A stretch of 64,000 bases of DNA from Crocodylus rhombifer (Eukaryota; Chordata; Crocodylia; Crocodylidae): positions 554,018-618,017 of the forward strand of contig JAVSML010025215.1 in NCBI GenBank assembly GCA_038503035.1. Direction: 5' to 3'. Each line of letters begins with the position of its first letter. Within the stretch, counting starts at the first letter, position 1. The notes beneath the pieces were generated by a model. The model was given only the letters and a program-made list of their open reading frames with translations. It searched no databases and was not told where the DNA came from. The position numbers were made by a program, and so were the translations under genes. This document shows positions 11,803-23,610 of the stretch, one piece after another.

Positions 11803-12709
11803 GGCTAGGGCCAGACATTACACACAAACCAGTTTAAGTGATCAGAAACTGGTTTAAACCTGTAATAGAACAGATGTTCAGTTCACATAAACCAGTTTGA
11901 AAATGGCTGAAACCAGTTTGAGATAAACCTGGTTGAATGTTGTATCAGACTTAATTGATTTGGTTCAAACCAGTTTATGCAAAGTCTGTTCCAGGCCCCT
12001 TCCTGGTTTAACTTAAACCAGAGTCCCTCAGCATCCCAGATACTTTGCAGTCCTGGATGGGGCTCTCTGTTCCAGAGCAGGGCTGGCTCCACCCCTCTGC
12101 TCCCTAGCTGGAGTTCTGGCAGAGACTGCAGGCACAGCAGGGTCTGCCTGGCTTCCCCTCCCCCCCTTACTTGCTGTTCAAGCAGGGATTCCACCCCACC
12201 CCAGCATGGACCATAGCCAGCATGTGGTATGCTAGTTAATGCTGAAAGGTGTCTGTGTAAGGCAGACAGAACAGTGTCCACTTAGGGCTTTTTGGAGTTA
12301 ATCAACAGAACAGGTCAGCTGGTAATGTCCCTCCTTCCTTCGAAAAAGTTGTTTAAGAAGAGCGTTAACTAATAAGAAAGGCTTTTGTTTTCTTGGTGGG
12401 TTGCTAAATGCTGTTATCAACTCCCTGCTGGTTCCCTCACTGTTCAAGAGCAGCAAGGTGTGGGGGAACCCCTCCCTAATCAGAGCATCCTGCCAGGGCC
12501 TGCCCACACCCCTTCAGTTCAGCACGGTGGACAGGAAGGGAGGGCTGCTGTAGCACCCCTGGCTTCTAGCCTGAGCCACTGCAGGCATGTGCCTGCATTT
12601 TCTCAGAATGTCTGTGCACTTGCAAACCAGTTCAGCCTAGCCAAGTTAGACTAACCTGCAAAGATTGAGTCAATTCAAGCTCAGACTTTTTGAATGTCTG
12701 TCCCTAGCC
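11803..12709. mobile_element. Large MITE with 3-bp TSD TAT (907 bp)
   Basis: The left end GGCTAGGGCCAGACATTAC pairs with AGGCTAGGGACAGACATTC, the reverse complement of the right end, and TAT flanks both sides (11800-11802, 12710-12712). The left arm (11820-12010) is built from AAACCAGTTT/AAACTGGTTT words; a GC-rich core follows (12040-12220). The CTGTAATAGAACAGATGTTC stretch near 11860 also occurs, inverted, at about 5020 in the 3789-5099 element. No transposase. I infer a PIF/Harbinger-like origin from the 3-bp duplication. Confidence 0.75.
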
Positions 12710-12712
12710 TAT

Positions 12713-14734
12713 AACGGCTTTTTGCAAGAGGTATAACCCAACTAATTGATGACATATCTGTCAATGCATCAGGGAAAAAAGAATCCGTGTTGCTTATTAG
12801 CCAAGTCTTCATTGCCATGTGCTCAGGTGAATGTGAGACAAGAGAGGCCTTGATGCTATTCCCAACTCTGTGATTGGCTTGCTCTGTGAAACAGGAATAT
12901 TAGCAAGAGAATTCTTGCAGTCTATCTCAAAGTGTTATTCAGTACCTCCTGCCATAACATAGTACAGGGGAATTTTTATGAAGGTCTCCTCTGGTCCTTG
13001 GTAGAGGGTTTGGAATACTCAGAAAACAAAAGAAATTTTTAAGGCAGAATGTGGCCAGTGCTGCTGCTTTGAAAATACTTCCTCAGCATGGACTATCTAA
13101 GCTGACTTGGTGCTCAACCACTGTGGTTTTCAAAACCTTTTGTGACTATAGGATGCCATACTCCAGGTCACTCAATATATCATGAGACAGTTGTCTACTG
13201 AAACAATATATATTTAACCTGGCCAGCCCCTTGATTGAGAAAAGTAGTATTTCAAGGATGTAAAATCCAAAATGATTGCTAGTATAGAAAAGAAATTACA
13301 AGCAAATCTAAATGAACTGAGGAAAGGACTATACAGAACCACTGGGTGCTGTTTTTACCCAAATCTACAAGGAAAGGAAATGCATATTGTTTCAGCCCCT
13401 CACATCTCATATTTCCAATAATAAAAAACATGCAAAAAGTGTGGGGGAAGTGTTGCTATCTACATACTTACTGTGTTATCTGAGCTCTTTAGTATTCATC
13501 CTCATAGTGCAGGAGGAAAGAACTATTAAAACACCTATCTTACAGCTAGAGAACGAAGAGACTGAGCTCCAGATTTTAACAAGTATTTAGGTGATTTTAA
13601 CATATTTAAAACTATGGACTTAAGAGATTTGCATAAAGTTACATGCGAATGAGGATTGGACACCGTGTCCCAGGTCTCCCTTTCTTATTCTGTATCATCT
13701 GGAAAAGGCAGCTCACTGCAGAGGGGCAGAGTTCACTTGTTTAGTTTAGATATTGTGCATTTTCATTTCCTGAAAATTTGTCAGCTAACTTGCTGAATAT
13801 GGCAATGATGTTTTCCAAAGTCTCTAACATGGTCTAGAATATTAAAATGTGGAGGAGAAAAGTTTTTGTAAAGGACTTTTAATATATATCCTTAAGCTTA
13901 TTAGAGTAACTTGGCCTGTCTTGTGCATATTGTCTTTCTTTCTGGAGTCTCTTTTTCTCTCTCACTGCTTTTTATGTTCAGTGACTCTTTCTTCATTGTT
14001 TTCTTTTTGTTCCTCAGCATATCTTCCATTTAAAAAAAATGCTGTACTCAAGGTATTTCCCTTGATTTGTGTTTTGATTTTGTCTCCAATTTTGGTTGCT
14101 TTTTTATGTGCCTTTGCTGATTGGGGTTGAGAATTATTTCTTTGGTCTTAATTTTTTTCTATTTGCCTTTTTGGTTTTGAGACAAGCTGCTGTTCATCTG
14201 ACTGTTCCCCATTTTGTGACTTTTGATACTTTCACTAGCCACAAGGAAGCTCTTTCAGAGCAGTAACTTAACTTAGTTATTCTGCTGCACAGAAATTTTA
14301 AGTACTGGAAGTAGAGATGGGTCTATCACCTTGATAACAGGTTTGCACTTTGGCAGAAGAGTTCAGTTTTGTCATTAAGGAAAAACTGAGCAAATTGAGG
14401 TGGTAAAGACACAGTGGGGCATCAGTGGCTCTTGGTTCAAACCAAAATGCTGGATTTCAGTACACCCAGACTTTGGAAAAGTTTGGATAAGAATCTGAAT
14501 TTGAGCCCATTTCAGTGCTCTGCTTAACCAGGTGGGGACTTAGTTTCTTGGGACCTTCTCTAATAGTAAGAGGCTGAGGTTTAATCTTATCTCCTTCCTC
14601 TCCTCCCCACCAAAACTACTTGGAAATAGAACTATCTCAATCCCACTGCCTAAGTTAATATTTAGTGGTACAGTGCATGGTAAGCTCTCAGTTCAAATCA
14701 GGATTGCAAGAGCTAATGCAGATTCAGGAGTCAA
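12713..14734. other. AT-rich DNA without recognised features
   Basis: No supported genes. A T-rich hydrophobic chance frame (13849-14130) has no splice or start context that would make it credible. Confidence 0.45.
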
Positions 14735-14845
14735 TTATTTTCACAAGAGGCAAAGCTTTCTGTGTGGTATTTTTACTGGACCAACTGTATAGTTGGGAGA
14801 CAAGTTTGACAAGCTTTCAGGCACAAAGTGCCTTTCCTTGGGTCC
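14735..14845 (+). repeat. Copy 1 of a TTATTGGACCAACT-type interspersed repeat
   Basis: It contains TTTTTACTGGACCAACTG, then CAAGCTTTCAGGCACAAAG and a GTGCCTTTCCTTGGGTC end. The order of blocks matches the copy at 42115-42290: ATTAGACCAACTAGTTG, then AAGCTTTTGGGCTC, then CCCTTCATCAGG. It is a diverged fragment. Confidence 0.5.
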
Positions 14846-14934
14846 TCTGTTGTAAACTGTAAATGTTGATAACTGCCATATTGTACTAGGGTGGGAGTGT
14901 TGTATCTGTGATGGTCCAAGAAATGCAGGAGTGG

Positions 14935-15030
14935 CAAGTATTTTTCATAATATATTTTATTGAACCAACTGCAAAGTTGGACGAGAAGGGCAGTGTGTGC
15001 CCATGCACTTGTTCCACATCTCTCTCAACT
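14935..15030 (+). repeat. Copy 2 of the same interspersed repeat
   Basis: TATTTTATTGAACCAACTG followed by CAAAGTTGGACGAGAAGGGC corresponds to the ATTAGACCAACTAGTTGC block of the 42.1 kb copy. It lies about 190 bp from copy 1 in the same orientation. Confidence 0.45.
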
Positions 15031-15054
15031 CTACACTTAGTCCAATAAAAAATA

Positions 15055-16494
15055 TCAGTAGGAAAAATAGCACATTTTATGGACCATCACAGCTACAACA
15101 ACACTCCAACCCTACTATTGTTTTCAGGTCACTCTGTAGCATAGGGTGGAGAGGAAGATCCTTCTTCTCTCTTCTCCTCTTTGCATCTCCCCAATAGCCA
15201 AGCAAACTCTTGTTGAAACTTAAGGGTGAGATATTCAGAAACACCTAACAAGATGTTGGAAGTGAAGTCCCTTGGCACTGTCAACAAGATTTGTGCTTCC
15301 TTAGGTGCTTTTGAAAATCCCTTCCTAAGTATCCACCCCTTCTCTTTTAAGGTATGGGGCAGTGAGTTTGATTCTCTTCTCATCCAGCCTCTCAGGCTGC
15401 ATCCCCTGGTCAGGTGAGCTTCCTTCTCCTTCCCCAGAGGATAAATTCTCAACAATAAGGAGTACTAATGAGATTTGAGCCATGAAAGTGAAAGAATTCT
15501 GCCTCTAGCAACATGTTAGTGTACTCAAGAATAGTGAGGTCTGTGAAACCAAGGGAAAATAAGTGTTGCAAGACTCTTGCTCTCAGTGGGGGAAATTAAA
15601 GGTGGCTTGTGTTATAAAATATTAAATAGTGATTTAATCAGCAATGAGATATGTAAGTGAGCTTAATTAGAAATACATATTATTCTTTGACTTTAAAGCA
15701 CAAAATGAAAAATTAAAGCAATCTTAGAGGATATGTAATCAGTGAGGAATAATATGTTGGAAAATGAGTCTGATGTTGTAATTGGTGTATGCAATTAAAA
15801 TTAATTAATTTTAGTTAGCATACATGCATGCAAATATGAAATCAATGCATTTCAGATATTAAACTCATAATTATAGCAATACTATTACCAGAACAGTAGT
15901 GACGAAGAAATTGACTTTTCTATGGTAAATACTTATACTTCAGGGTTGAGGTCTCTGCTATGTCGTATCATTCAGGCTTAAAGTTAGGTAGAAACTACCC
16001 GATCAGCATTTTTTTAAATGGTTTAAAATTCACCTTATTTTAACTTATACCTTCTGCTCCTTAGGCCTTATTATATCACTCTAGATTTCCTTTTCTGTCT
16101 TTTTAGTGGGTAGAATGAGGCCTAAGGAAGCCTAACAGAACATAAGGGAGAGTTTTAGTACAACGAGTCCTAACTTACATCATTCTGTCACCTCTGAATT
16201 TAGCCATATGTATTTTAGATAACGGGTATGCACACCATTTCATGATTCTTTTGCTGAGTGATAACACAAGAAGACTCAATTTTATTATGTCAAACAGTCT
16301 CCATGTTAAAACCACAAGCTGCTCCAATGGCACTAAGCAGTCTTTGCCATGTGTATTCAGATGCATGTGTACAGAATTACTTCTTGGCAACTCCTGCAAA
16401 TTCTTTCCTGTAATCCGTGCCTCTCCCACTGGTTTTTATGCAGCTTGCTTCACCTTTTAATAAACTCTCTTTAAATAAAGCACTTTTTTTACAG
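15055..16494. other. AT-rich DNA without recognised features
   Basis: No gene supported; short open frames on both strands overlap with no conserved motif. Confidence 0.45.
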
Positions 16495-16560
16495 ATTTAC
16501 CAAGTACAGTATTTGGATAATCCATGCCATCAACAGCAAAATGGCCACAATGCAAGTCAA
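16495..16560 (+). other. Exon-like segment (66 bp), product unknown
   Basis: It follows a textbook acceptor (CACTTTTTTTACAG, ending 16494) and precedes a donor GTATGT (16561). The frame is exactly 22 codons, phase 0 to phase 0, beginning IYQVQYLDNPCHQQQ and ending NASQ. The segment at 10834-10894 ends in phase 0 and could splice to it across a 5.6-kb intron containing the 11.8 kb MITE. I do not recognise the protein. Conservation in related genomes would decide; on sequence alone it is a candidate only. Confidence 0.28.
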
Positions 16561-16851
16561 GTATGTTCCCCAGTTAATTTCTTTTATCTTCAAATTCTCT
16601 GATTCACATCTTCTGAACATGACCTAGTGCTATAAACAGCTTCTGCTTTTTGCAGGTCACAGTGTAAAATAGAGAAATTTTAACTTCAAATGGCTATGTT
16701 GCTACTGAAACAAACAAAAGTGCAACAGAAATCCAATAACCCGCAAACAACTATAACTATTATTAAACATCTGAGGGCTTGTACGTTTTGCCCCAACAAT
16801 CTCCGGTTTGTCTAACGTTGTTGTCTAGCCAGGGGTGCCATGTTAATCCTC

Positions 16852-16887
16852 TTCTGATTATATACACTGTTCTGATTATATACACTC
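16852..16887. repeat. 18-bp tandem duplication
   Basis: TTCTGATTATATACACTG at 16852-16869 is repeated at 16870-16887 with one change at the last base. Confidence 0.9.
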
Positions 16888-19430
16888 TCCAAACAGCAAG
16901 CCCTCTCTTGTTGGCTCAAAAAGTCATTAAAAAACCCTCTGGCTTTTAAAATGCCTTCACTGGTATGTTGCCTTTTTGTCCCATGGTACTAATAGGGAGG
17001 AGAATTCAAGGACTTGCATCTAAGAGAAACAAAAATGAAAAGATCTCCTGACCAATGAAAGGGAAGACAATTCCTTTCTCCCCCACTAGTGACCATTTAT
17101 GCATGTGCAAACTACACACACAGCTCTGCAGTGCCGTTGGTTTTCCTATTACCTTTAATGTTATCTCCTCTTCAGCTTCTAAGTTATTTATTAACTGTGT
17201 TTTGTAGGCAACCAGATTTCCTTACAAAAGCATCCTAGCTATATAGTGGCATCCACATCTCACACAATGAATTTGTATAGAACCACCCAAGTTACATAAG
17301 TGATATTATCCTGTGGGATTCTCTGATATTCAGTTATGCAGGTGGCACTGCCAAGACACAAAGGGACTGAGTGAAAGAATCTGCAGCTGCTTTCTCTCCA
17401 CTTAGTTTTGCTTTGTAGGTGCACTGAGGTTTTATCTGCATTGTCCCTTCTGTTCTGTTTCACTGCAGCATGTTTGCATGTGTTATTCATTAAGAATTAA
17501 ATGAAGATTAACGGATTTGTGGGATGCTAATGAAGTAAAGGATATAGCCCATGCAGTGGGAGCACGTTCTTGTAAAAATGGCTCATGAATGGAGTTATAC
17601 AATAGTCATAAAATGTCTGATTTGTCTAAGCCTTAACACTTTTATCCGCTGCACACAATAGTGACAGGAATCAAAGCAGCTAACTTTCCATCATCTCAGG
17701 ACAAAGGTGCCTGTTTGATTCAGCTTCAAGGGCTGCATGCACAATCAGACCCCTGGAGATACTGAAAGGCAGAAACCGGAGAGATGCTTCAACAAAGTTC
17801 ATAGGGAGGAAGCTGCCTCCATGGAAAGAAACAGAATGAGAAGGAAAATGAAAAATAGGATGGTGCACAGAATTGCTCGGAGGTCACAGAAAGGTCTAAA
17901 AGAGAGAAAATATTCAGCAAGACACTTAAAATGGAAATATGGTTGCTATTAAAACGAAACAGGGTCATTACTTAGGTTTAATGAAGCCGAATTTAATCAA
18001 GAAGAAATTGAACAAACTGGTTGACGATTGCACATTGAAATGTACTATACAGTGTGACGCAGCTTCCCACAGTGGGGCTAATCCTGGCTCTGTGTCCATG
18101 GAAGGTCTCTTAGCAGATAAACAAATACAGCTGCTAATGGTTTGAGACAAGATTTCAGGGCCTGGAAACCCTCTGGGGGAGGTGGTGGAAGCCCTCCGTG
18201 AGGAATTATTCAGGAGGTCAGGCAGCATGGAATTGGGAAGCAGTGGGGTCATAGAACCTGTTTTATTCATTGGCCTATAGTAGGCTACAATAAATGTATG
18301 TGTTCTGGTGGGAACTTGAACCATGACAGTGACTTAACCTTACTACTCTGGAAATCTCTATACAAAGTCTGCTTGCCTGGCTCCATAACCAGCTTGATTT
18401 GGTGTTTTGGTTCAGGGATTGGGGTTTTACCTTCTATCCTTTTCTCAGGCAACAAGAGCATGGAGTTCCTTTATTGTCTTTAAAAAAGAATGGCCTTTTT
18501 ACTCTCATTTGGGAAGAAAAATGATTGCAGCTATGTTACTGTTTTTCTGAATGAGGGAAATCAAGGGCCCAGACTCTGTGGTTTTAGGATACAGCAGTAT
18601 GACTCGTATTGATTTTACTGGCAAAAGTCTGAGGACTGAATTTATGCCAAACTATACTCCTGGTTTTAAAATCTGGTAAATTTATGTAATGTCTTAAGAC
18701 AGAGTGCTTTTAAATTCACCTCATCTTGCCTCCTCTTCAGTCAACAACTGCTGTTGATAACTTCAGTAAAAACAGATTCTGAAGTGTAAAAATAACATGC
18801 TCTGTTTGTTTTTCAACACGGGGAGATTAAAGAAGCTAGAGTGATAATTATTTAATTTTGCTCTCTTAAGTAAATCGGTACATTTTTCATCTGTCCCCAG
18901 TCCCCATTTTGTTGTAAAACAGATTTTTTTTAACTTGTGTTCATTTGATGTTAAGTATATTTGAAAGCATCACAAATCTGCAAAGGGGAAGAAAAACAGG
19001 AAACAGAGTAGGAAGCCAAATAAGGGGAAAAGAGAAATTTAACAGAGGGCAAAAGTGAGAAACCTACGTAAAACCTGTTATGCAGAAAGAGATGGACCCA
19101 TTCAAACCTTCGGTAACATAAGCCCATTTTAACCCATGATACTGCATTAATACAAGTAATCAAGACTATTCCCGGGTTGTTATTTAAGTCTCCTGATTTC
19201 ACAAACAACAATGAACTCTTCCATGATGTAAAGAGAAATTGCTTGGCTATTTGCATTGTGTTGTGAAGAAAACAGTTTATCCATCATTTCTCAAAATTAG
19301 AAAGCAGAGTGATTTAAAGGCTGCTGTTGGGAACACTTGTACTAGGTTTGTAGTGTTTTAACTGTACAAGTGTTTTAAGTGTGCAAGTGATAGTAAAGGG
19401 ATATGTACATTCTCACTGTGTCTTGCACAA
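16888..19430. other. AT-rich DNA without recognised features
   Basis: No repeat ends recognised. A TGGGGGAGGTGGTGGA block near 18174 resembles a CR1 C-terminal region but is too short to call. Confidence 0.45.
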
Positions 19431-21025
19431 ACTATATTTGCTATAATGACTGATCAAGGAAAAGGGAGCCATCAGCGCCCACTGGAAACAGCATTTTGAA
19501 GACCGTCTCAATCGAGACTGTTGTTGACAAGAGTGTTCTCAATTCCATCCCACAACACCCAGTCAGAAACTATCTTGGATTCCCTCCAGCCCTTGATGAG
19601 GTGAGGAAAGCCATCAAGCAGATGAAGAATGACAAGGCATCTGGAGCAGATGGAATCCCTGCCGAAATGTTCAAGCCAAGGGTTGGGGGTGGGGGGGAGC
19701 AGAGCTCACATCACAGCTCCATGCCCTCATCTTAAGGATCTGGAATTATGAGAAAATCCCAGATACCCTCAGGACACCATGATCATGAGAGTCTTCAAAA
19801 AAGGAGATCAGTCCAGCTGTGAAAATTACAAATTACAGAGGGATCACCTTTCTGTTCACCACAGGAAAGATCATTGTGAGGACCCTCCTGAACCATCTCC
19901 TTCCACTTGCTGAAGAGCTCTTTCCAGAATCTGTGTGGGCTTAGGGCATCAAGAGGCACAATGGACATGATTGTCACTGTTCACCAGCTACAGGAAAAAT
20001 GCTGGAAACTAAACAAACACTTCTACATGGCCTTCTTTGACCTCAAGAAAGCCTTTGACTGTCAACTGAGACGCATTGTGAAGGATTCTTCTGAGGTACA
20101 GATGTACACTGAAATTTGTCATCATTTTTTGCTTGCTCCGTGGTGGAATGCGAACAGTGGTTCTAAGTAACGGATCTATTGCAGATCCCTATGAAGTTAA
20201 GACTGGGAGTTAAGCAAGGCTGTATCATCACTCCAACTGTCTTCTTGATAGCCCTTACTGTGATGATGCATCTGACCACCAACAAGCTTTCAGTTGGAGT
20301 GGAACTAAATTACTGAATAGATGGTAAGCTGTTTAACCTCAGCCAACTCTGAGAGAAAACCAAGACTACCCTGACCTCAATCATTGAACTACAGTACACT
20401 GATGATGGTGTAATATGTGTGCTCACTTGGAAGCAAACCCTTGGGCAATCGTCAACGTCTTTACCAAGGCATAAAATAAAATGGGACTGACACTTGACTT
20501 TCAGAAGACTAACATTCTCCATCAACAAGCAATTAATAAGCAGTCCCTAGCTACAGTAATTCAAATTCATGGTGAGACTCGAGAATATCAGATATTTCCC
20601 GTACCTCAGAAGCCATCTCTTGCAGCAGGCTGACATTGATGAAGAAATCCAACATTGCCTCAAATGTGCAAGTGCATCCTTTGGACAGCTGAGGAACCAA
20701 GTGTTCAAAGATTGAAAATCAGATCTGAAACCGAGCTCATGGTTTATCAAGCAATCATGATCCTACCGTACTGTATGGAGCTGATATGTGGACAATGTAC
20801 AGAAGACACTTTAAGTTGCTGGAGAAGTACAATCAACACTGCCTACAGAAGATCCTACAAATCCAGTGGGAAGACAGATACACCAACATTAGTGTCCTCT
20901 CACAAGCAAGCATCATGAGCATACAGGCAATGATCATTCAACATCAACTTTGCTGAGCCAGCCACATTATCCAGATGTCTGACTCCAGACTCCCAAAGAA
21001 CATTTTATTCTCCCAGCTCAGTTAA
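19431..21025 (+). mobile_element. Decayed non-LTR retrotransposon (non-CR1, RTE/Jockey-like)
   Basis: Across three frames the + strand shows an ordered reverse transcriptase. VRKAIKQMKNDKASGADGIP (about 19600-19665) is the KAPGxDGI block. FYMAFFDLKKAFD (about 20022-20060) is the first catalytic block. KTG, a 1-base shift, then VKQGCIITPTVF follows (about 20195-20245), then LQYTDDGV (catalytic YTDD at 20395-20406). Downstream are an ADIDEEIQHCLKCASASFGQ stretch and a PK.-like C-terminal tail near 20990. The order and the post-RT segment match a LINE group common in fish and sharks, not CR1. Frameshifts and stops throughout make it dead. The exact clade cannot be fixed by eye. The 5' part with the endonuclease is absent. 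Confidence 0.75.
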
Positions 21026-21074
21026 AGTGTATGCCCAAGAGGGCCGTGCCTAGACAAGTGAGCCCATGCTTGTT

Positions 21075-22005
21075 AAAGCATTTCAGAGCAGTTTGAGATG
21101 CCACAAGGGGCATGTTTGGCATGAAAAAATGTTCCCTGTGCTGCATATTTGCAGTGTGGGCTCTAATTTTGATAATACTGGTATCAGATGAAAACCCAGT
21201 ATCAAAAAAAACATACTGGGAAAAAGTGGGACAGGGCATGCAGCATGCCCTGAAGCAACCAGATGCTGAGTCCTCTAAAGAGATTCTCTGGCACCAGCCA
21301 GAGCATCACTATGCCTCCCCACTTCCCCTGCTGCTCCAGCATGCTGCTTCAGATGGCTGGGGCAAATAGGAGTGGGGCAAGGCTACAGCAGTGTCTTGAA
21401 TCCAGGCACTGTCCCAGGTAAGTAGGGATGGGGTGGGGGGAACTGTGTGTATGGGGGTTGGAGGACTGTGTGGGTGGAGGGAGTGTGGGGGTAGAGGGAC
21501 TGTTTTGGGGGGAGGGGTCCCTCACCGGCCCACCTGGATGGCTCACAGCAGCAGTGGCTGTCAGGGTGCTTATGTCCACTCCTGGCAACGCAAGGCTGCC
21601 TCAGATCAGTGGCTGAATATGGTGCTGGCCCAGCCCAGCCCACGTGCCCTCAGACAGAACCAGGCCGGCTCCTGCTGTTCTGCAGCTTCTGGCACTGCAT
21701 GCAGGAGCCACGTGCCCTTGGGCCGGGCTGGGTCCTGCCTCCATGGAGCCAGCCTAACAGCATGCAAGGCCCATGGAGGCAGTACCTGGCCAGGCCCGAG
21801 GATGCGTGACTTCTGCCTGCAGTGTCAGAAGCCACGGATGACAGCAGGAGCTTGCCCAGTTCTGTCTGACAGCATGTGGGCTGGGCTGAGCCAGGCCAGG
21901 CCAGCACCATGTGCAGCCACTGGTGTTAGGTGGCCCCGTAGCTGGCAGAGCTAATCAAACACTAGCATGTATCTACTGAGGCATCTCAAACAAAGCTAAA
22001 AATGT
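21075..22005. mobile_element. GC-rich palindromic MITE candidate
   Basis: The left edge has AGCAGTTTGAGATGCC and the reverse complement of the right edge AGCTTTGTTTGAGATGCC, giving terminal inverted repeats. The core contains a second palindrome centred near 21765: about 21615-21760 (GTGCTGGCCCAGCCCAGCC, CTCAGACAGAACCAGG, CTGGCACTGCATGCAGG) pairs with about 21770-21925. Because of this the two strands translate to similar peptides, none meaningful. It lies between the LINE end and a CR1 fragment. No target duplication was identified, so exact limits are uncertain. Confidence 0.5.
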
Positions 22006-22562
22006 CATCCTCCCACTCTACTTGGCCTTGGGGAGACGGCAGCTGGAGTACTATGTCCAGTTCTGGGCACCGCACTTCAGGAAGGATGTGGAGAAGCTCG
22101 AGAGAGTCCAAAGGAGAGCCACACACATGATTGGAGGCCTAGAAACTAGGTTGTATGAGGAGAGGATGAAAGACTTGGGACTGTTCAGCCTAGAGAAGAG
22201 AAGACTCAGAGAGGACTTGGTGGCAGCCTGTAAGTATATCAGGGGAGTACATCAGGGTCTGGGGGAGCAACTATTCACCAAGGTCCCCCAGGGGAGGACT
22301 AGAATTAATGGGCACAAACTGATTGAGGATCACTTCAAACTAGACATAAGGAAAACCTTCTTTATAAGTCAAATGTCAAGGGTTTGGAATAGGCTCCCCC
22401 CAGAAGTCGTACAGTCATCCATCTTGGTGATCTTCAAAAAGCATCTTCATGCCCATCTTTCTGGGATCATCAGATCCCAGTGGTCTTTCCTGCCCAAGTA
22501 CAGGGGAGCTGGACCCAGTGATGTCTAAAGTCCTTTCCAGCCCCTAACAACTATAAAACTAT
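22006..22562 (+). mobile_element. CR1 LINE 3' end with long open ORF2 C-terminus
   Basis: The + strand frame to the stop at 22526-22528 is uninterrupted and gives the CR1 post-RT region: LEYYVQFWAPHFRKDVEKLE, RVQRRATHMIGGLE, YEERMKDLGLFSLEKRRLRE, DLVAACKY, then FFISQMSRVWNRLPPEVVQS. After the stop comes a 3' UTR ending in AACTATAAAACTATG, the octamer-like CR1 tail. The lack of stops over about 165 codons suggests a younger copy than the others here. It is 5'-truncated, starting at VILPLY-like sequence right at the edge of the preceding element. No endonuclease or catalytic RT blocks remain, so it cannot move. Confidence 0.85.
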
Positions 22563-22569
22563 GTCAGCA

Positions 22570-23384
22570 GTTGTCTCTGCCAGGAGTGGACATGAGCGCC
22601 TCAGTGGCAGTAGCTACTGTTGCTGCCCCATGCATTTTTTTAAAGGTAGATGAATAGGATGCTGCTCTTGTGGGGGTGGGGGGGGTGGAGATCTGTGTGT
22701 TGTGCCAGAGGGCTCTGCACTGTGTAGGGGGTGGATGGGGGATCCAGCCACCCTCAGAGTCCCTCCATGCCCACACAGTCTCCCCACACCTCCAACTCCC
22801 CCACTCCCAAACCCCACACCACTCCGAACCCCTGCACAAGCCCCACACTATCCCCACAAACTTCACTGCAGCCCTGCCCTGTGCCCACACCAGTGCTGGG
22901 ACATGTGACCTCAGCCTGGGGGTGCTCCTGGTCCCAGTAACCATTGCTGGGGGGTGTGATGGGCTGGAAGAAGAGGTGTAGGTGGCAGCAGAGGTGTGTG
23001 GAAAACAGAGAGATGGGGGTCAGCGGTGGGGGAGAGCTCCAGGTAGGAAAGGCTATCAGAGTCAGGCTTAATGCTCCCTTACCCCCCTAGACCACCCTGT
23101 GCAGGTAGAGGTTGGCTTGGAAGGGAAGGGGCTTTCCCAGATCCGTCCCTGAGCCCCAGTCAAGGGCTTTTGAGGAACGGCATGGAAATCACTGGGGCCT
23201 GGGTACAGGGAGCAGAGCAGCAAGGGCTGGCACTGGTCAGAGCCACAAAGCAGCGGGTGGTACAACTGCAGCTGGACTCATGTCCTGGTGCTGGGACAGT
23301 GCTGTGACCAGGAGGGAGCTAGTGAGGACAGGCAGGGGCTGCGGGTCAGGAGTGAGGGGCACTGGTGGGCTGTGGGTTGAGAGT
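22570..23384. repeat. GC-rich repeat segment, partner of 21360-21600
   Basis: TGCCAGGAGTGGACAT near 22578 is found inverted at about 21575 (ATGTCCACTCCTGGCA), followed in both by CAGTGGC/GCTGCTG words and then C/G-run DNA with CACACAGTC-type motifs. So two diverged copies flank the CR1 fragment in opposite orientation. No coding signal. Confidence 0.45.
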
Positions 23385-23425
23385 GAGGGGCAAGGATAGG
23401 AGCAGGGCACTGGCATATCAGTGCT
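23300..23425 (+). repeat. Short minisatellite block (GAGTGAGGGGCACTGG unit)
   Basis: Units of the type GTCAGGAGTGAGGGGCACTG repeat two to three times with variation. The same unit occurs inverted at 24490-24680 and many times at 29931-30330. Confidence 0.6.
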
Positions 23426-23610
23426 GCTCAGCGCCCCACATCCTGGTGAGCGAAGGGGGCAGGGGAAGTTCTGATTTTTCTACGATAAAAAGCAAATGCC
23501 AAAGTGTATAAATATTTGGAATTGACTTTATTATGAAGATAGAGGCACTGGTAGGCTTCCAAATTGCTTTAAACTTGTAAATATATCAATAAACATTGCT
23601 GAACTGATCT
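23385..23610 (+). repeat. Left arm of a long inverted repeat
   Basis: The stretch 23544-23610 (GGCACTGGTAGGCTTCCAAA, then TTGTAAATATATCAATAAAC) pairs with 24231-24299 with few mismatches. Pairing continues outward: CTGGTGAGCGAAGGGG and GCATATCAGTGCTGCTCAGC match CTGGTGAGCAAAGGGG and GTATATCAGGGCTGCTCAGC in the reverse complement of the right side. Together the arms make a foldback structure with about 620 bp of spacer. Confidence 0.8.

Noticed and set aside
13849..14130. Hydrophobic 93-codon frame as a membrane protein
   Set aside because: T-rich DNA gives Leu/Phe-rich frames by chance; no start context or homologous feature.
18150..18245. CR1 C-terminal fragment (GGGGAGGTGGTGGA region)
   Set aside because: Only a short stretch resembles the LPREVVE region; neighbouring CR1 motifs are absent.
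21433..21954. 173-codon + frame in GC-rich DNA
   Set aside because: Low-complexity, and both strands give similar peptides because the DNA is palindromic; no start, splice or domain evidence.
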